DNA of 8,764 nt from Gammaproteobacteria bacterium. GTDB lineage: Bacteria; Pseudomonadota; Gammaproteobacteria; Pseudomonadales; Oleiphilaceae. The DNA is taken from NCBI GenBank assembly GCA_029268325.1, contig JAJUGC010000072.1, forward strand, positions 1-8,764, in the 5' to 3' direction. Below the pieces are notes generated by a model, which made no database searches, was not told where the DNA came from, and saw only the letters and a list, made by a program, of their open reading frames with translations. The first letter of the stretch is position 1, and each line of letters starts with the position of its first letter. Both the position numbers and the translations under genes were made by a program. Below, in pieces: positions 1 through 6,557 of the stretch.

Positions 1-527
1 TGGGGCTCGACTATCCGGGCGGCCCGTTGATTGCGGCCCTGGCCGAGCAAGGCGATAAGGCCCGCTTCCGCTTTCCGCGTCCCATGACGGACCGGCCCGG
101 GCTGGATTTCAGTTTCAGTGGTCTCAAGACCTTTACCCTGAACTTGATTCAGGAGCATGGCGTGGCTGATCCAGAACAGGCCTCTGACCCTGCCGTGGCG
201 CAAACCCGGGCGGATATTGCTGCAGGCTTCCAGGAAGCCGTGGTGGATACCCTGGCCATCAAGTGCCGACGCGCCTTGCAACAAACGGGTTTGAAAAGCC
301 TGGTAATTGCCGGCGGTGTCAGTGCCAATCGCCGGCTGCGGGCAGCGTTGGAAACGATGGTCGCCAAGCTGCGGGCCCAGGTGTTTTATGCGCGGCCTGA
401 GTTCTGTACCGATAACGGGGCTATGATCGCCTATGCGGGCTGCCAGAGATTGCTGGCAGGCCAACAAGAGCCCCTGGCCATCAAGAGCGTGCCCCGCTGG
501 CCGATGGATACTCTGCCTCCGCTTTAA
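1..527 (+). CDS. tsaD: tRNA N6-threonylcarbamoyladenosine synthase TsaD, C-terminal part
   Basis: Partial gene: the frame is open from the left edge (first full codon at 3) and ends at TAA 525-527, leaving about 174 residues of a family near 340. TsaD, with TsaB and TsaE, transfers threonylcarbamoyl from threonylcarbamoyl-AMP to A37 of ANN-decoding tRNAs in the cytosol. Visible family marks, in order, are GLDYPGGP at the left edge, DFSFSGLKT, AGGVSANRRLR (nucleotide-binding ASKHA fold) and FCTDNGAMIAYAG, whose Asp is the metal ligand equivalent to E. coli D300. The N-terminal HxxxH metal ligands lie outside the window. It converges on plsY with 83 bases between. The order tsaD, plsY (reverse), folB (forward) matches E. 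coli and Pseudomonas. Identification is firm. Confidence 0.97.
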   Translation, partial: GLDYPGGPLIAALAEQGDKARFRFPRPMTDRPGLDFSFSGLKTFTLNLIQEHGVADPEQASDPAVAQTRADIAAGFQEAVVDTLAIKCRRALQQTGLKSLVIAGGVSANRRLRAALETMVAKLRAQVFYARPEFCTDNGAMIAYAGCQRLLAGQQEPLAIKSVPRWPMDTLPPL

Positions 528-610
528 GCCAGGCTTGGCTCCCTGATAGGACTACTAGGACTAGTGCCGGTGTGAGCGTTTCTTAATGGCGTTTCGTTAG
601 CGGAAGCCGC

Positions 611-1201
611 TTAGCGATCTGTGCGAGGCTCCTGGCCCCGGACCAATGCCAGGATATTTCGGTGATGGCGCAGCAGGATAAGCACAGCCACTACCAAAAA
701 CGCCCGCCAATGTTCCGGATTTAGGAACAGGGCTACGGGAGCTGCGGCCAGGGATGCACAGAGTGACGCCAGGGAGGCGATCCGAAACAGAGCCATGACC
801 AGAATCCACAGGGCGGTCAGGGCAAGAGTGGTGGGCCAGGCCAGAACCAGGCCCGCTCCCAGGCAGGTTGCCACACCTTTACCGCCTTGTAGCTTGAAGA
901 AAATGGGAAACATATGGCCGAGGATTGCCGCGATGGCAACCAGGCCCTGGCCGGTTGGAGAAAGATCCAGCAGGCGCGCGATGGCAACTGCCACCACACC
1001 CTTGAGGCTATCGCCGAGCAGGGTTAACAGGGCGGGCCATACCCCGCCGATGCGATAGACATTAGTGGCGCCAGGGTTCAGTGAGCCTTGTTGGCGCGGG
1101 TCCGGCAGGCGGAACAGGTCGCACACCAGAATCGCACAGGAGACGGAGCCTAGGAGATAAGCCAGGAGGAGAACGGGAATGATGAACCCGATGGAATCCA
1201 T
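611..1201 (-). CDS. plsY: Glycerol-3-phosphate acyltransferase PlsY
   Basis: PlsY is an inner-membrane enzyme that moves an acyl group from acyl-phosphate to sn-glycerol-3-phosphate, giving lysophosphatidic acid, the first step of phospholipid synthesis in the PlsX/PlsY route. With the start at 1201 it has 196 residues, normal for the family. It has several hydrophobic helices and three signatures: GSLNPGATNVYR (39-50), GGKGVAT (106-112) and RHHRNI (178-183); GDSLKG (63-68) is also typical. The reading frame continues 23 codons upstream to an ATG at 1270. That extension (MIQGHCALTAANLN...) is polar and foreign to the family, so I chose MDSIGFIIPVLLLAYLLGS, which starts directly with the first membrane helix. 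Neither start has a clear Shine-Dalgarno site, so the start is less sure than the identity. Confidence 0.95.
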   Translation of the reverse strand: MDSIGFIIPVLLLAYLLGSVSCAILVCDLFRLPDPRQQGSLNPGATNVYRIGGVWPALLTLLGDSLKGVVAVAIARLLDLSPTGQGLVAIAAILGHMFPIFFKLQGGKGVATCLGAGLVLAWPTTLALTALWILVMALFRIASLASLCASLAAAPVALFLNPEHWRAFLVVAVLILLRHHRNILALVRGQEPRTDR

Positions 1202-1500
1202 AGGCGCGTCCGGTGAGTCAGGATCCAGGTTGAGATTCGCCGCCGTGAGGGCGCAGTGGCCTTGAATCATCCCGTGCCCGCCCGCTCAAGTCAATGTGGC
1301 GGTTGCGGAGTCTCTGTTCTGAGCGGCTGGATGCTGGGTGTGACGGGGGATTAAACCCGGCTGTGGTGCGAGCCGACGACGAAGCAGTTGGAGCCGCTGT
1401 GGACTATGGCAAGGTTGGGCTGGGCAACATGAGCTTTGCGGGCGGAGGGGTTCTGGCTCCTGCCAAAACTGTTGAATAACGACAAGGTGGATCAAACTTC
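1202..1500. other. Divergent spacer between plsY and folB
   Basis: About 300 bases lie between the chosen plsY start and folB. The spacer must hold promoters for both genes, but I see no sigma-70 pair that stands out from the GC-rich background. A purine stretch AAGGTGG lies 11-17 bases upstream of the folB ATG and is a plausible, slightly distant ribosome-binding site. A 61-codon frame on + (1294-1479) and a 69-codon frame on - have no Shine-Dalgarno site and no recognisable family composition, so I do not call them genes. Confidence 0.5.
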
Positions 1501-1857
1501 ATGGACATTGTGTATATACGCGATCTCGAGATCGAAACCATCATCGGTATCTTCGATTGGGAACGGAAGGTACGGCAGATTGTAAGCCTGGACCTGGAAA
1601 TGGGGTGGGATATCAGCAAGGCCGCGGCCGGAGATGATTTCTCCCATGCCCTGGACTACAAGGCCGTCTCCAAACGCCTGATCAGCTTTGTGGAGGCCAG
1701 TGAGTTTTTGCTGGTGGAGACCATGGCGGAAGAGGTCGCCCGGATTGTCCGCGAGGAGTTCGGCGTGCCCTGGTTGCGGCTGCGGGTGAGCAAGCCCGGT
1801 GCATTGCGGGGCGCGAAGGATGTGGGTGTGATCATCGAGCGGGGAGTGCGCAGCTGA
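1501..1857 (+). CDS. folB: Dihydroneopterin aldolase FolB
   Basis: FolB cleaves 7,8-dihydroneopterin to 6-hydroxymethyl-7,8-dihydropterin and glycolaldehyde in folate synthesis, as a cytosolic octamer. The 118 residues match the family length. Visible marks are the IxxLxIxxIIGIFDWER start with E21, Y53 in the ALDYKAV segment, the pterin-binding VETMAE (72-77) and the catalytic lysine K98 in RVSKPGALRGA, which falls at the same number as in E. coli. Its stop TGA (1855-1857) shares one base with the ATG of the next folK, so the two are translationally coupled and probably form one operon. The gene is divergent from plsY, the arrangement known in E. coli. Identification is firm. Confidence 0.97.
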   Translation: MDIVYIRDLEIETIIGIFDWERKVRQIVSLDLEMGWDISKAAAGDDFSHALDYKAVSKRLISFVEASEFLLVETMAEEVARIVREEFGVPWLRLRVSKPGALRGAKDVGVIIERGVRS

Positions 1858-2369
1858 TGGCGCGGGTCTACGTCAGCATTGGCAGTAACATTGATCGGGA
1901 GCGGCATGTCTGTGCGGCTCTGGATGCTTTGAATGAGGCCGGGCAGAACTTGCAGGTCTCCTCCGTCTACGAGAGCGAGGCGGTGGGCTTTGATGGGGCT
2001 CCTTTTTACAACTTGGTGGCAGGCTTTGACACGGACTGGCCGCTGGCCACGTTGAACTGCTGGTTGAAGCAGGTGGAAGATCGCAACGGGCGGGACCGGA
2101 GCCATCCCAAGTTCAGTGCTCGGACTTTGGATATTGATGTGTTGTTGTATGACGACCTGGTGGGGGAGTGTGACGGCATTCAACTGCCCCGGCCTGAGAT
2201 CACTGAAAATGCCTTTGTGTTGCGCCCTCTGGCGGAAATCGCCCCCAGCTTGAAGCATCCTTTGCTAGACCAGGATTTCCGTAGCCTCTGGCAGTCTTAC
2301 CAGCGCCACCAGAAGCTTTGGCCCGTGGATTTCGACTGGGCCGGACGGCGTATTTCTCACTCTGAATAG
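1857..2369 (+). CDS. folK: FolK-family HPPK, divergent paralogue next to folB
   Basis: HPPK transfers pyrophosphate from ATP to 6-hydroxymethyl-7,8-dihydropterin, the step after FolB. The 170 residues fit the family: VSIGSNID at the N-terminus, ARTLDIDVLLYDD (88-100) with both Mg ligands D92 and D94, and LPRPEITENAFVLRPLAEIAP (110-130). It aligns to E. coli FolK without gaps from N55 to F123. Within that span Arg82, Arg84 and Arg92 are kept (R79, R81, R89), but three residues that contact ATP or pterin differ: Trp89 is F86, His115 is R112 and Arg121 is N118. Tyr53 is F50. A normal folK lies at 6033-6545. This copy may therefore be slower, altered in specificity, or specialised as a partner of FolB. 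It starts on the last base of folB (TGATG), which fixes the start. Family assignment is firm; activity is uncertain. Confidence 0.9.
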   Translation: MARVYVSIGSNIDRERHVCAALDALNEAGQNLQVSSVYESEAVGFDGAPFYNLVAGFDTDWPLATLNCWLKQVEDRNGRDRSHPKFSARTLDIDVLLYDDLVGECDGIQLPRPEITENAFVLRPLAEIAPSLKHPLLDQDFRSLWQSYQRHQKLWPVDFDWAGRRISHSE

Positions 2370-2410
2370 CCTTCTTTTGGGCTGAAAGCCTGCTCCCCTG
2401 AAAATCGGCT

Positions 2411-2438
2411 GCCTCCATTCACGGCTCGGAGTGGAGGC
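2411..2438. terminator. Hairpin in the convergent folK/pgi spacer
   Basis: GCCTCCATTC (2411-2420) pairs with GAGTGGAGGC (2429-2438) around an 8-base loop: ten pairs, one of them G-T. It sits 42 bases after the folK stop and 57 bases after the pgi stop, a place where a bidirectional terminator is expected. There is no T tract on the + side. On the - side a TTTT lies about ten bases beyond the stem. It is a probable weak or Rho-assisted terminator. Confidence 0.5.
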
Positions 2439-2494
2439 GTAGCTTGAAGCTCTAATTCCAGATGCTGTGTTTTGGGGCGGAGTGGTGGCCGTTG

Positions 2495-4171
2495 CTAGCT
2501 CAACTCGTCCTTGTGCAAAAACAGGTCGATCAGCCCCCGGGTCGAGCTGTCCATGGTGCCGTCTTGGGGTTGTCCCAGAAGCGTGTCGAGAATCTTGTTC
2601 CCCAATTGCTTGCCCAGTTCTACGCCCCATTGGTCGAAGGAGTTGATCTGCCAGATCGCGCCCTGGGCAAACACCTTGTGTTCGTACAGGGCAATGAGGG
2701 CGCCGATGGCCCGTGGCGTGGCCTTATGGAACAGGATCGTATTGCTGGGCTTGTTGCCGGGAATCACCTTATGGGGAGCCAGGCGCTTGGCCTCTTCCTC
2801 CGATTTGCCCTGGGCGATCAGCTCGGCGTAGGCCTCCTCGTAGGTCTTGCCCCACATCAGCGCCTGGGTCTGGCTTAGGCAGTTGGCGAACAGGATTTCG
2901 TGGTGATGGGCCACCGGGTTGTGGGTGTGTAGGGGAATAATGAAATCCGCCGGTGCCAGTCGGGTGCCCTGGTGCAGCAGCTGGTGGTAGGCATGCTGGC
3001 CATTGGCTCCGGCTCCGCCCCAGATAATGGGGCCGGTCTGGTAGGACACGGGGACACCGTCTTGGTTGACGCGCTTGCCGTTACTTTCCATATCCAGTTG
3101 CTGCAAGTGGGCCGGCAGGCCCCGCAGGTAATGGTCGTAGGGCAGGATGGCATGGGAGTCGGCGCCCAGGAAATTAGTATACCAGATGCCCAGCAGGGCC
3201 AGGATCAGCGGCAGGTTTTTATGCAGTGGAGCGGTCCGGAAGTGTTCGTCCATGGCATACGCCCCGGACAAAAGTGCCCGGAAGCCATCCATGCCGATGG
3301 TCAGGGCTACAGGCAGGCCAATGGCAGACCAGAGGGAGTAGCGGCCGCCGACCCAATCCCACATGGGGAAGATATTTTCTTCGGCAATACCAAATTCGAT
3401 GGCGGCGGCGCGGTTTGCTGTCACTGCCACAAAGTGGCGGTTGATGCTTTCCTCGGTGCCCCCGTTTTGCAAGAACCAGTTGCGGGCCACTTTGGTATTT
3501 TCCAGGGTTTCCTGGGTGCTGAAGGATTTGGACTGCACGATGAATAGGGTGGTGGCCGGATCCACATGCTTGAGTACTTCGGTGATGTGGCTGCCGTCGA
3601 TATTCGCCACGTAGTGGCAGTTCAGGACATTGGTCCAGTAAGGGCGTAAGGAGGCGGAGACCAGCTTGGGGCCGAGAAAGGAGCCGCCGATGCCAATGCT
3701 GACAATATCCTTGAAGGGCCGGTTGCTGAAGCCGCGCCATTGGGTGGAGCGGATACGCCAGGTGAAGTGCTCCATTTGGGTCAGGGTCGCGCGCACCTCG
3801 GGCATTACATCGACACCGTTGACCAGCATGGGGCGATGGCTCATGTTCCGCAGGGCCACATGCAGGGCCGGGCGCTGTTCGCTGCGGTTGATCGCCTCGC
3901 CCCGGAACATGGCGTCAATGGCTTCGGGTAGGCGAGCCTGACGGGCCAGCTCCAGCAGATAGTCCATGGTTTGCCGGTTCAGCAGGTTTTTGGAGTAGTC
4001 CAGCTGGATTCCCGCTGACGAGATAAAGTATTCCTGTAAACGGTTGGGGTTCTGGGAGAACAGGTCGCGCATATGGACCTGCTTCATTTCCTGGGCATGC
4101 TGCTCAAGCTGATGCCAGGCGTCCAGTTTGGTGATGTCGATAGAACCGGTGTGTTGTTGCGCGGAATCCAT
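2495..4171 (-). CDS. pgi: Glucose-6-phosphate isomerase
   Basis: Pgi interconverts glucose-6-phosphate and fructose-6-phosphate in the cytosol. The 558 residues compare with 549 in E. coli, and catalytic positions are offset by a constant seven: E362 in MESNGKRV (E. coli E355), H393 in GQHAYHQLLHQG (H386) and K521 in QWGVELGKQLG (K514). Both family signatures are present: DWVGGRYSLWSAIG (272-285) and GAIWQINSFDQWGVELGKQLG (504-524). The phosphate-binding SIGIGGSFLGP (158-168) and SKSFSTQET (214-222) segments are intact. AGGA ten bases upstream of ATG 4171 supports the start. It follows panC in the same direction after a 160-base gap that probably carries its own promoter. Identification is firm. 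Confidence 0.98.
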   Translation of the reverse strand: MDSAQQHTGSIDITKLDAWHQLEQHAQEMKQVHMRDLFSQNPNRLQEYFISSAGIQLDYSKNLLNRQTMDYLLELARQARLPEAIDAMFRGEAINRSEQRPALHVALRNMSHRPMLVNGVDVMPEVRATLTQMEHFTWRIRSTQWRGFSNRPFKDIVSIGIGGSFLGPKLVSASLRPYWTNVLNCHYVANIDGSHITEVLKHVDPATTLFIVQSKSFSTQETLENTKVARNWFLQNGGTEESINRHFVAVTANRAAAIEFGIAEENIFPMWDWVGGRYSLWSAIGLPVALTIGMDGFRALLSGAYAMDEHFRTAPLHKNLPLILALLGIWYTNFLGADSHAILPYDHYLRGLPAHLQQLDMESNGKRVNQDGVPVSYQTGPIIWGGAGANGQHAYHQLLHQGTRLAPADFIIPLHTHNPVAHHHEILFANCLSQTQALMWGKTYEEAYAELIAQGKSEEEAKRLAPHKVIPGNKPSNTILFHKATPRAIGALIALYEHKVFAQGAIWQINSFDQWGVELGKQLGNKILDTLLGQPQDGTMDSSTRGLIDLFLHKDELS

Positions 4172-4331
4172 GAATGATTGTCCTGTTTACGAACGCACTG
4201 GGAATGATAGGCTGATTTGCAGGGGGAGGGAAGGAAGTTGGCCCGGGCTTGCGGCCTTGATCTCCCTGCAGAACGAAGGAAAATCAAGGCTATGGGAGTG
4301 CAAGCGGCAGGCCGGCGCTGAGCCTTAGGCG
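4172..4331 (-). promoter_or_regulatory. panC-pgi spacer with an 8-bp inverted repeat
   Basis: This gap is long compared with the tight joints in the rest of the - block, so pgi is probably transcribed separately. GCCTTGAT (4254-4261) and ATCAAGGC (4283-4290) form a perfect inverted repeat separated by 21 bases, a size that suits a dimeric repressor or a long-loop hairpin. A TATCAT hexamer on the minus strand (4209-4204) could be a -10 box about 35 bases before the pgi ATG, but its -35 partner is poor. The role is inferred. Confidence 0.35.
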
Positions 4332-5180
4332 TTAGACCTTCAGGCTCAGGTTATCGATCAGGCGGGTCTGGCCCAGATAGGCTGCGACGAGCAGGGTGAT
4401 ATCCTGGTCGTCCGACTGGGCGGGTTGCAGGGTCTGGCTGTTGACGATGTTGAAGTAGTCGGGGCGGAAACCGCTCTGGGTCAACAAGGTCTTGCCCACT
4501 TCCGAGAGCTGCGCGTAATTTCGTTCGCCCTGCTCAATGGCCGTGCGAACCTGCTGTAGCACTTGATACAGGCGCGGAGCGATCTTGCGCTCTTCCTCCG
4601 ATAGATAGCCGTTGCGGGAGCTCATGGCCAGGCCATCGGCTTCCCGCATAATGGGAACACCTTCAATCTGGATCGGGAAGCACAGGTCCCGGACCAGCTT
4701 GCGGATCACCGCCAGTTGCTGGAAGTCCTTTTCCCCAAAGAGGGCCACATCTGGCTGAACCATGTTGAACAGCATGCTGACCACGGTCGCGACGCCGGTA
4801 AAGTGGCCGGGGCGGCTGGCACCACAATGGAGCTCGGTAAGGGCCGGCACGACCACTTGGGTCTGTTGGTCCAGGCCTTGGGGATAGACTTCGTTGGCGC
4901 TGGGGGCAAACACCAGGTCGCAGCCGACGCTGGTCAGCTTTTCCTGGTCCTGTTCCAAGGTGCGCGGGTAGGAGTCGAAATCCTCATTGGCGCCAAACTG
5001 CATGGGGTTGACGAAAATGCTGACTGCCACGAAGTCGGCCAACTCCCGGGCCCGGCGCACCAGTTGCAGGTGGCCTTCGTGGAGGTTGCCCATGGTGGGG
5101 ACAAGGGCAATGCGCTTGCCCTGGGCCCGTTGCTGGCGGACTTCGTTACGTAGTTGGCTGATTTGGTGTACGGTGATCAT
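4332..5180 (-). CDS. panC: Pantothenate synthetase PanC
   Basis: PanC joins D-pantoate and beta-alanine using ATP, through a pantoyl-adenylate intermediate, to make pantothenate (vitamin B5, coenzyme A precursor). The 282 residues fit the family. In order: PTMGNLHEGHL (28-38) with the HIGH-like nucleotide motif (H34, H37), SIFVNPMQFG (54-63), PGHFTGVATVV (124-134), FGEKDFQQL (148-156) and the KMSKS-like SSRNGYL (187-193). The ATG at 5180 overlaps the panB stop by one base (TAATG), which fixes the start and indicates coupled translation with panB, the preceding enzyme of the pathway. Identification is firm. Confidence 0.98.
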   Translation of the reverse strand: MITVHQISQLRNEVRQQRAQGKRIALVPTMGNLHEGHLQLVRRARELADFVAVSIFVNPMQFGANEDFDSYPRTLEQDQEKLTSVGCDLVFAPSANEVYPQGLDQQTQVVVPALTELHCGASRPGHFTGVATVVSMLFNMVQPDVALFGEKDFQQLAVIRKLVRDLCFPIQIEGVPIMREADGLAMSSRNGYLSEEERKIAPRLYQVLQQVRTAIEQGERNYAQLSEVGKTLLTQSGFRPDYFNIVNSQTLQPAQSDDQDITLLVAAYLGQTRLIDNLSLKV

Positions 5181-5971
5181 TAGCTGAAACTGTATTCTTC
5201 AGATGGAAAGGAGCCTGTCTTAACGGCGTCCACGTAGGCCTTGAAGGCGCCCTGGATACTGCCGCTTTCGGCCAGGAAGTTCTTGACGAATTTCGGGCGG
5301 CGTCCTGCGCCGATACCCAGAATGTCGTGCATCACCAGTACCTGGCCGTCCGTGTCAGGTCCGGCACCAATGCCGATCACCGGTACTTTGACCGATTCGG
5401 TAATCTTCTTCGCCAGAGGGCTTGGCACGCATTCGAGCAGCAGCACGTCGGCCCCGGCGGCTTCAAGGGCCAGTGCGTCCTGGACCATTTGCTCGGCCTG
5501 CTGTTCGTCCCGCCCCTGTACCTTATAGCCTCCCAGCTTGTTCACAAACTGGGGTGTCAGGCCCATATGGGCACACACCGGAATGCCCCGCTCCGTGAGC
5601 ATGCTGATGGTTTCGCTTAGCCAGGCGCTGCCTTCGATTTTGAGGATATGGGCACCGGCCTGCATAAGTTTGGCGGCATTTTCCATGGCTTGGGCGGGGG
5701 TGCTGTAGCTCATGAACGGCATGTCGGTCATGATCATCGAGCCCTGGTTGCCCCGTTTAACGCAAGCAGTGTGGTAGGCCATGTCTTTGACTGTGACCGG
5801 CAGGGTGCTGTCATGGCCTTGTAAGACCATGCCCAGGGAGTCGCCCAAGAGTAGGATTTCGACACCTGCGCTGCTGGCTTCATAGGCGAAGGTGGCGTCG
5901 TAGCTGGTCAAGCAGGTGAACTTCTCGCCGGATGCCTTGAACTGTCTCAGAGTGTGCAGATTTATGTTCAT
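5180..5971 (-). CDS. panB: Ketopantoate hydroxymethyltransferase PanB
   Basis: PanB adds a hydroxymethyl group from 5,10-methylene-tetrahydrofolate to alpha-ketoisovalerate, giving ketopantoate, the committed step towards pantothenate. The 263 residues compare with 264 in E. coli, and key residues are offset by one: metal ligands D44 in LLGDSLGMVLQGHDSTLPVT and D83 in MTDMPFMSY, K111 in LKIEGS, and the catalytic E180 in LLLECVP. GIGAGPDTDGQVLV (200-213) and the HDILGI segment are typical. It uses a folate cofactor and lies just after a folate gene (folK), 61 bases downstream, with a GGGAAAGG purine tract before its ATG. Together with panC it supplies pantoate and pantothenate. Identification is firm. 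Confidence 0.98.
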   Translation of the reverse strand: MNINLHTLRQFKASGEKFTCLTSYDATFAYEASSAGVEILLLGDSLGMVLQGHDSTLPVTVKDMAYHTACVKRGNQGSMIMTDMPFMSYSTPAQAMENAAKLMQAGAHILKIEGSAWLSETISMLTERGIPVCAHMGLTPQFVNKLGGYKVQGRDEQQAEQMVQDALALEAAGADVLLLECVPSPLAKKITESVKVPVIGIGAGPDTDGQVLVMHDILGIGAGRRPKFVKNFLAESGSIQGAFKAYVDAVKTGSFPSEEYSFS

Positions 5972-6000
5972 GGAATGGCCTTTCCCTTGTGGAGGACAAT

Positions 6001-6027
6001 GGAGCCTATTAAAAAGCTAAAGGCCCC
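6001..6027 (-). other. Possible leader hairpin before panB
   Basis: In the minus-strand RNA, GGGGCCU (6027-6021) can pair with AGGCUCC (6007-6001), seven pairs with one G-U, around a U-rich 13-nt loop. It lies in the 61-base gap between folK and panB, about 30 bases before the panB start. The stem is short and the role is unknown. It could be a pausing or processing site, or chance. Confidence 0.2.
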
Positions 6028-6032
6028 AGCGA

Positions 6033-6545
6033 TTACACCAGGTCATCTGGATTGGCTGTGGGGTCTGATATTACGCTCAGTCCCTCGGGTGGGCAACCTT
6101 CCAAAAGGCTTTGCAGGCTGCGCCCATCGGGCAGCACCAGGGCTGGGGCAAGGTCTGCCAGGGGGTAAAGGACGAAGTTGCGGCGGGTCAGTTCCCGGTG
6201 GGGAACATGGAGGCGTGGCGTGTCCAGCACCAGGTCGCCGAACAGCAAAATATCGAGGTCCAGCGTACGGGGGCCCCAGTGGATGGTGCGAACCCGGCCA
6301 TGGGCCAGCTCGATCGCCTGCAGTTGGTCAAGCAGGGCTTCCGGCGCCAGGCGGGTTTGGAGCCAGGCGGCAGCATTGACATAGTCGGGCTGCCCAGCCG
6401 GGCCTATGGGCGTACTGCGATACAGGCGAGACACGCCCTGCAGCTCGCTTTCGGGTATGGCCTTTAAAGCCTCGAAGGCAGTGAGCACCTGTTGCAGCGG
6501 GTTTTCCAGATTGCTGCCGATGCCAATAAAAACGTCGGTCGCCAT
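6033..6545 (-). CDS. folK: HPPK FolK, catalytically complete copy
   Basis: This HPPK (6-hydroxymethyl-7,8-dihydropterin pyrophosphokinase) has 170 residues with all the usual active-site residues: Y55 and N57 in QPDYVNAAA, R84 in GRVR, W90 and R93 in WGPRTLDLDILLFGD, Mg ligands D96 and D98, H116 in VPH, and R122 in the TRRNF turn. FIGIGSNLENP opens the protein. GGAAAG six bases before the ATG is a good ribosome-binding site and lies in the 12-base gap after the pcnB stop, so the gene is co-transcribed with pcnB, as in Pseudomonas and E. coli. It is the likely main HPPK of the cell. The other family member at 1857-2369 is degenerate at three contact residues. Confidence 0.97.
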   Translation of the reverse strand: MATDVFIGIGSNLENPLQQVLTAFEALKAIPESELQGVSRLYRSTPIGPAGQPDYVNAAAWLQTRLAPEALLDQLQAIELAHGRVRTIHWGPRTLDLDILLFGDLVLDTPRLHVPHRELTRRNFVLYPLADLAPALVLPDGRSLQSLLEGCPPEGLSVISDPTANPDDLV

Positions 6546-6557
6546 TGTTTCTTTCCG

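Noticed and set aside
547..564. Tandem TAGGACTA(C/G) direct repeat after tsaD
   Set aside because: Only two 9-base units with one mismatch, with no further context. Probably chance.
527..611. Short stems AGCCA/TGGCT (527-540) and AGCGG/CCGCT (599-611) between tsaD and plsY as terminators
   Set aside because: Only five pairs each, no T tract on either strand, and one overlaps the plsY stop codon. Too weak to call.
1294..1479. A 61-codon + strand frame upstream of folB
   Set aside because: No Shine-Dalgarno, no recognisable family, and it lies in the region that must hold the folB and plsY promoters.
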